DNA from: Varanus komodoensis
Lineage: Eukaryota; Chordata; Lepidosauria; Squamata; Varanidae
Reading direction: 5' to 3'
Assembly (NCBI RefSeq): GCF_004798865.1
Contig: NW_025336598.1
Span: 10,569,259 to 10,633,258 of the forward strand
DNA length: 64,000 bases
Part shown: one piece after another, positions 58,333-64,000 of the stretch
Layout of the letters: every line of letters starts with the position of its first letter
How positions within the stretch are numbered: position 1 is the stretch's first letter
Position numbers and translations under genes: made by a program
The notes under the pieces: model-generated
What the model saw: only the letters and a program-made list of their open reading frames with translations
Told to the model about the DNA's origin: nothing
The model's database searches: none

Positions 58333-60429
58333 GCTGCTGCTGCTACAACTACTACAATTACTACTACACCACATTGGCTTTCTCTTTAGATTGTTTCAAA
58401 CAGGAGTACAGAAAAAGCTATAAAGAGGAGAGGGCTGCTGGTGTTGGGAAGCTCTTTGTTGGCTCTGCCATGACAGAAACATTTGCTGTTTCTGGACAGA
58501 AAGTCGCCACCAAGAGAAGCAAGTAGAAAGCCCTGAAATCAGGCATTCTGTGGTAGAAAGAGTTTCTTTGGAATCCAGTGCACTCTGTACTCCAGATCAG
58601 GGCTCTATCAGCCGTTGCAGCTCTAGAACTACCTTTGTCAAGACAGGGAACAGTAACGATTAGCTCGGTGATCAGCCTCTCAAAACTCCACCCTGTGTCA
58701 CCCCAAGCCCTGGCTATGGGTGAGGCTGTTCCTTTGATTCCCAGAAAATGATATGCCGCCAACTAAAGTCTGGGTGTTGCGCAGTGACACCACCCAGTGG
58801 TCCCATTAACTAGACACTGATCTAATTTAACGTCTTGGTGATGCTCAAAACAGGTTTACGTTCTGCAATGATCAAAACAAACTTGACCAACAGCTGAATG
58901 TCCTGCGACAGTAAAACAGCATGTTGTTCTGCAACACACCAAACACTAGCTTGGTTTCCAAGGTTTCAGCAGCTGAACACTTACAGCACATGCAAGGGAA
59001 CCCCCAGTCAGCAGGAACAGATGGTCCGAACAAGAGCACAAATAGAATGGCAAACATGAATAGGTTACATGATTCAAACCATGGTGCATGCAGACAGCAT
59101 TCTTCATTACATTACAGTCATAACACAGGATCAGTACACTGATTATTTATGTAGGTGCTAATAATAATCATAATAATGCATAATGAACTAATATTCATGA
59201 ACATCTCTGCCTGGCCAGCCAAGGTCTTGTTCCACTTGAAGGTGCCAAAGTGATTGCACATTCCTGCAAGCAGAGGCTCGTGACTGCCTCAGGCATGAAG
59301 GCCCCATTGTACTAGTTCGATAAGAAGTATGGCCAAGGGAGGGAACTCAGCAGCAGTGTGTGTGTACTCCTTTGATCCATCTCTTTTGGAAACCTCCCCT
59401 GGTGGGAAGACTGGAAGAGGTGGCCAGGGTAATAACTAAAGCTCTATTGTTTTAGTAGTATAAATAAGGCAACTAACGTTCACTTATGCCAAGCACGGTC
59501 TACATGAGAAACATCAGAGACCCAGGCCTAGATTTTCAGGTTCAGGTTTACCCCCAATTCCATCTTGGCTGACATGAAATGGCAGGCCTGAGGAGAAGGT
59601 GATAGATCCATCTTGTTCCTTCCCATTAGCGCCACTCTGAATTGCTCTGTCTGTAAGAAAGCGGCAATGCTAGATGAAGCCTGAAGCTCTTTCTGTCTGC
59701 TGGGCAGAATATAGGGCGGAATCCAGCTGTGTCGTTCTGTTAGTGCAAACGGGGTAGTACTTGGTTCTGAGCTATTCACAGAATCTTGGTTCGGAGCTAC
59801 TGATAAGAAAAGAACCTTTGCCCAAGTGCAGTTGTGCATAAGGTGTTTTTGCAACTTGTTCCACATTCTGCTTCCAAGTGTAACAGGCAACCATTTGCAC
59901 AATTGAAGGTTCACTGGAGTAGAATGATACTTTTGGATACTGCCCATAGTCCTTCTTCATTATCTTACCTTTACACACCACCATCAGCAAAATAAACATA
60001 TCAAAAAGTCAAGGTTCAGCAGTGCAGACATTAATTCCACTGGAACTTTAGCCCTGAGTGGGAAGGGCTTAACAAGTTCCCACCAGAAAACTATAAAGCG
60101 TCTGCTCTCATTTATCCCAGGGAATAAGTAAACCCATCCCAAGGACTCAGGGAAGATAAAAATAAGGCAGAACTATTAGTGTTAGATGAAAACAGGAGTG
60201 GCAACTCATTTTAAAAACTGGAAATGAAATTTACATTCTGCCCTGTTTCTGTTATTTGTTGATGAATCATAGTCAATTAATTCTATATGTTATTGTTGCC
60301 ATTACCATTTATTTACATTTATCCCTGAGCAAAATATAATTAAGGTTATATAAAATGCAAAAAATAAATGTTAATCTGAACAACAGGCAGGATCAAAAAT
60401 ATTTATTTAAAACATCAAAGAGTCTTGTG

Positions 60430-60500
60430 GTACCTTAAAAACTCATGCATTTATTCTCGCCTAAGCTTTTGGGGACTATCACTCTTCTCATGAAATTATG
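60430..60500. repeat. Short unclassified reptile repeat
   Basis: AGAGTCTTGTGGTACCTTAA and TTCTCGCCTAAGCTTTTGGG, ending in CTTCTCATGA, follow the order of a phrase I recall from many reptile genomes. Class unknown. Confidence 0.4.
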
Positions 60501-62253
60501 TATTTAAATTATTTTAAAGCTGTTTTTCTGGGGTCTGCCCTCATAAGGCAACATACATGTGCAGCCTGACTCAGTTCCTTATCATGGTTCATGCATTTTG
60601 TATTATTCACCATTTAGGTTTGGAGATGAACCTCAGTCAGACTCTCAGTACTGGATTTGTGTAGATGGCATCCTCTCAGCCAGAGCTGTGAGAGCAAATC
60701 TAGAAACCCTTAAGAAGCTCTGGACTTCTCTTACATCAGTGCATCTACCTGCAGGCACCTGGCAAATTGCCTTCTGGGGGCTTCTGTGCTACCCTGGCCA
60801 CTTTCCACCTTGTGTTTCCCCTGCAAATCCTTTTTCTCTTTGCCACTGCAGCCACACCGTATCCTTGCTAGCCACTGCTCATGTTGCTGCCCCTTGTAAC
60901 CTTCCCTGCTGCCACCGAGTTTGCTCCACTTTCTTCCTCCACTCTCCTTTCCTGCTAAATTCGCCTCTTTCTTTTAAAACGTTTCTCTAAATGTCCAGGC
61001 ACGTCCTGAAGCAAAGTGCTGGCCAAAGCTGCAGTCACCTGCCACTTTCATCTCCTCAGAATCCTTTCAGTCCCACCTGTCCACTTTTGCCTAGATGTAG
61101 CGATGCTGACCACACAGTAATGAATCTACACAAAATCTGGTAAATGGCTACGTTATGTGTTTTGGGCCTAATAAAGTCATATATTTTGCTTGAACGCTGT
61201 TTGTTTGTAACAGTCTCTGACTGGAAACTGGTTGATCACTTCTTCGTAAGGGACTTTTACACAGCAGTTTTCTCACAGTCACATCCTAGGCATGTTCACA
61301 CAGAAATACCTTTGACTGACATACTCAAGAATAAGTGCCCATAGAAGTATCTTTAGACAGCAAGCCTAGCTACGCTAAGCTGGAAATACCCTCACTGAGA
61401 TAAACAATATTTGCTCTTTAAATAAATCAGTTTAGCGCAAAAGTTTATGGGCACCTTAAAAAGCATATCTGCACAATAATCTGGGAAGCTCAACATTTTC
61501 ACAATTATTTTCACCAAAAAAAAAAAAATCTGCTTGGCCTGTTTTCCAACTTATGATAAAAACCCATGAAATTTTACTTAAAAGAGATTAATTGTGATCT
61601 GCAGGACCTTGGTATACTTGACAGAATCAGATGTCAGATTTTTGGTTAGTTTTTCAAACACAGCATATAAAATTTGACACACAACTTCCTCTAACAATAA
61701 AAAGAACTGATAATCTTATTATCCATGTACTAGTTTCTCTAACATGTTTATACATTATTTATTCCAAAGAATCAAAGACATCCAGAACTCTGAAGGGTGG
61801 TAAAGCGGATCATGGAGTTGCCTTATTTCCATGCTTTTCATTTTATCTAGAAAAATATTCAGGTTCACGCTTGATCATTTCCCTTATCTATCTGCCTGTC
61901 CTTCCCACTGACTGCACACTCACAGACGCCTGCTCCTAGTCCTGTGTGTGGCTTCCCTCATCACCCTGCGCTTATCTCTCTGCTTGTACGGCATGCTTTC
62001 TCCCAGTCCTTGGCAGCCTGCATGTGCTCTTTCTCTGGCTCCTTCCTTTTAGTGCTGAAACAGGTGGTGAATTACAGATGCGAGTCCATTGAACCTATCG
62101 TCATCATCGTCAGCACCAAGCACCACCACCCCAGCGGTGCCTCCTCTGTTGGGCCCCACCCACCTGGCAGGATTGGTGTGGCAGGAGGCTATCAGTTGTG
62201 TATTGGGGTCAGCACAATAGGAGGCTTATCAGTTGCCCCAGGCATATACAGAG

Positions 62254-62580
62254 TGTTACTTCAGAAAATGGGCAAGGTTTATCAAAGGCGTAAAAACTTA
62301 AAAGGATAGGCTAGCTGCAAGCCGCTCCGCTTTTGTATCAAAATATGGACTAACCGCAAAACCGTCTCGCCTCTGTATCATGCCAGCTCGCTTGTGTAGG
62401 CTGCCAAAAACAATTCTCCCTTTGTTTGTAACAAGGTATAAATACTCCGTTGTCCCTCTAAAGGATGCGGCACCCATCCCGTCCTTGTGGGAGAGTGTCG
62501 TCCCTATAGGAAATAAAAAACCTTCTCTTAAAAATACCAACTGGTCTCTAATCTCATCTGTAAAACCGTGGGACATAACA
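62254..62580 (+). mobile_element. Candidate LTR fossil (solo)
   Basis: 327 bp bounded by TGTTA and TAACA, with TATAAATA near 62440 and AATAAA near 62513, which is the spacing expected for a short LTR. Three related phrases around CCGCTCCGCTTTTGTATCA lie upstream of the TATA-like site. No flanking target duplication and no internal viral region seen; if real it is an old solo relic. Confidence 0.4.
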
Positions 62581-62889
62581 TCCTCCTAACAGGATTCGGG
62601 TTGTAGTGCACAGGAAAAGTGTTTGTCTCCCTTCAATGGTCCTAATGCCCCCACTAGACGTTGCTGATAGGCCTGGTTTCCATCCTACTGTCATTTTCTG
62701 CACAGGAGCCCTTAAGAAACTAAGAGAGCTCCCCCGAAAGGCGGGCTGGGAGAGAGCGGGTGCTTGGCCACGTGGTTGCTCGTCCCATGGTTGATCAAGC
62801 AGGAGTCATTGGCGAAGGGTTGCCATAGCTATCCTGGGTCTCACAGCTGGCTTCCTATCCTTAGTTATGCTTTCCAGGTGACATAAAGC

Positions 62890-63311
62890 CAGAGCTTTTT
62901 TTGTCATAGAACGCACCGGAACAGCGTTCCGGCACCTTTTTTTGACGGAGTTTTCCAATGGATTTTACAAAGTGATTTTGAATCGCCTGTTGGGCGTAGC
63001 AGGTCAGAGGCAAAAATCATTAAAATTGTGCCTGTGGGCTGCTTGTGTGTCCGCACTGATTGTGAGGGTGCTGCTCGGCTTGGGATGCTGCTCAGCTTGG
63101 GATTGGTGTGTGTGGTCGCACACTGAGTGCTTACTGCCGGTGGCGACGATTATGTTTATGTGTGTGTAGAGTGACTGGCTATGTGCAAAAGGTAAATAAG
63201 TTCTTTATTTCAAAAAAAGTTGGTGAATTGAAAATCTTTTTTTGTGTAAAAGTGTGACCCCAAGACATGAGTTCTGGCTCCTTTTTTTTTTTTTTAACAA
63301 AAAAAGCACTG
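62890..63311. mobile_element. hAT-like non-autonomous DNA transposon with 8-bp target duplication
   Basis: Ends are CAGAGCTTTTTTTG and AAAAAAAGCACTG, imperfect inverted repeats of the CAGNGC type. CATAAAGC flanks it exactly on both sides (62882-62889 and 63312-63319), the 8-bp duplication expected of hAT elements. 422 bp with no transposase; inside the left end is a small palindrome around CCGGAACAGCGTTCCGG. Confidence 0.88.
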
Positions 63312-64000
63312 CATAAAGCACTCAAGTGTTATTTTAAATAACTGTAGCGAAAGTGGCAAGGTTGATTTAAAAACAGCTTCAAATTTTTTTTGGTAGTCAT
63401 GGATTTAGAAATTTTTCCTCAGTCTCGGTGATTCTTCTCAAGTAGATATTGTGTGACTTTGGGGTTGTAGTATTTCATGATATATCACCTGGGTTGGGGG
63501 ATTTAGGCAAAACATGAATTAAAGATGGTGTGGTAACTGACTTCTTTAAAGAACCCAGAAAAAAATCCATCCACTCTGTGAGTGGCTTAAACTTGAACAT
63601 TAATAACAGTCTGGAGGGAAAGTAAATCTCCAGGAGACTTCAGCAGAACTGACTTAAGTACTGTATATGCGTTTTTGACTGCTGGCTAAATCACAGGCAT
63701 TGTCAGATTTTTGAGTGCTGCAGTTTCCCTAAGCAGACCCTCTCTAGTCCCAAGCACTGCCTGCCTACATAAGAAGTTCCCAAGCAGGGATATGCCATTG
63801 TTCACTTAATAATACAGGGTTGAGACTGCAGTAGTATCAGTTGACATGAAAAAACTTTTCTGTTAGGATGTGTGGAACAGTAGGAATCTGGAACTTTTTG
63901 GAAATGCTGACTCTAAGAACAGTGTGGTTCCTGGGAGCCTTAGGGAATGGGCTACGGAAATCTGGCAGTGCCAGAAAGATGTGCTTTCTGAGGTGGCTAT

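Larger units (their letters stand above)
50127..64000 (-). other. FAM184B intron 1 (partial)
   Basis: At least 13.9 kb upstream of exon 2. I looked on the minus strand for exon 1 (family ending KKIAQLTK before a donor) and did not find it. Elements listed separately: BovB, SINE, LTR-like fossil, hAT-like element. Segments 50130-55830 and 58390-62250 hold no recognisable gene; GC-rich 52090-52560 is composition only. Confidence 0.7.

Overview
This window comes from a vertebrate genome, most likely a squamate reptile. It holds one recognisable host gene, FAM184B, read right to left on the minus strand across 4196-50126. The squamate assignment rests on the repeats: tRNA-derived SINEs with an AATAAA-rich tail, three RTE-BovB LINE fragments, a CR1 fragment, CR1/L2-type LINE tails, an L1 ORF2 remnant and hAT-like miniature elements. 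BovB together with CR1 and such SINEs is typical of lizards and snakes. This is a judgement from recalled families, not from a search.

I rebuilt 17 of the expected 18 FAM184B exons by eye from splice sites, reading phase and recalled similarity to human FAM184B. They run from exon 2 (49374-50126) to the stop codon at 4196-4198. The spliced segment is 3006 nt, a multiple of three, and encodes 1001 residues plus a stop; every junction agrees in phase. Exon 1 (about 47 residues in human) was not found, so intron 1 covers at least 50127-64000 and probably continues past the right edge. The protein is almost entirely coiled coil with a conserved C-terminal tail. Its function is not established. 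Two introns appear to use GC donors.

Layout from left to right: 1-3990 is intergenic, with nested SINEs and a possible plus-strand 3' end pointing towards FAM184B (MED28 is the convergent neighbour in human). 4196-50126 is FAM184B with its introns. Intron 17 (4287-9294) carries SINEs and a foldback element. Intron 7 (24153-32154) carries GC-rich patches, an L1 fragment and miniature elements. Intron 6 has a compound microsatellite and a BovB end. Intron 3 has a perfect 28-bp palindrome beside a LINE tail. Intron 2 has a CR1 fragment and a long decayed BovB with a younger LINE tail inside it. 50127-64000 is intron 1, with a minus-strand BovB, a SINE, a possible LTR fossil and a clean 422-bp hAT-like element flanked by an 8-bp target duplication.

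I saw no operon, CRISPR array or defence system, and nothing that amounts to an undescribed multi-gene system. The most unusual points are the two GC-donor introns, the foldback element and the several readable insertion events.
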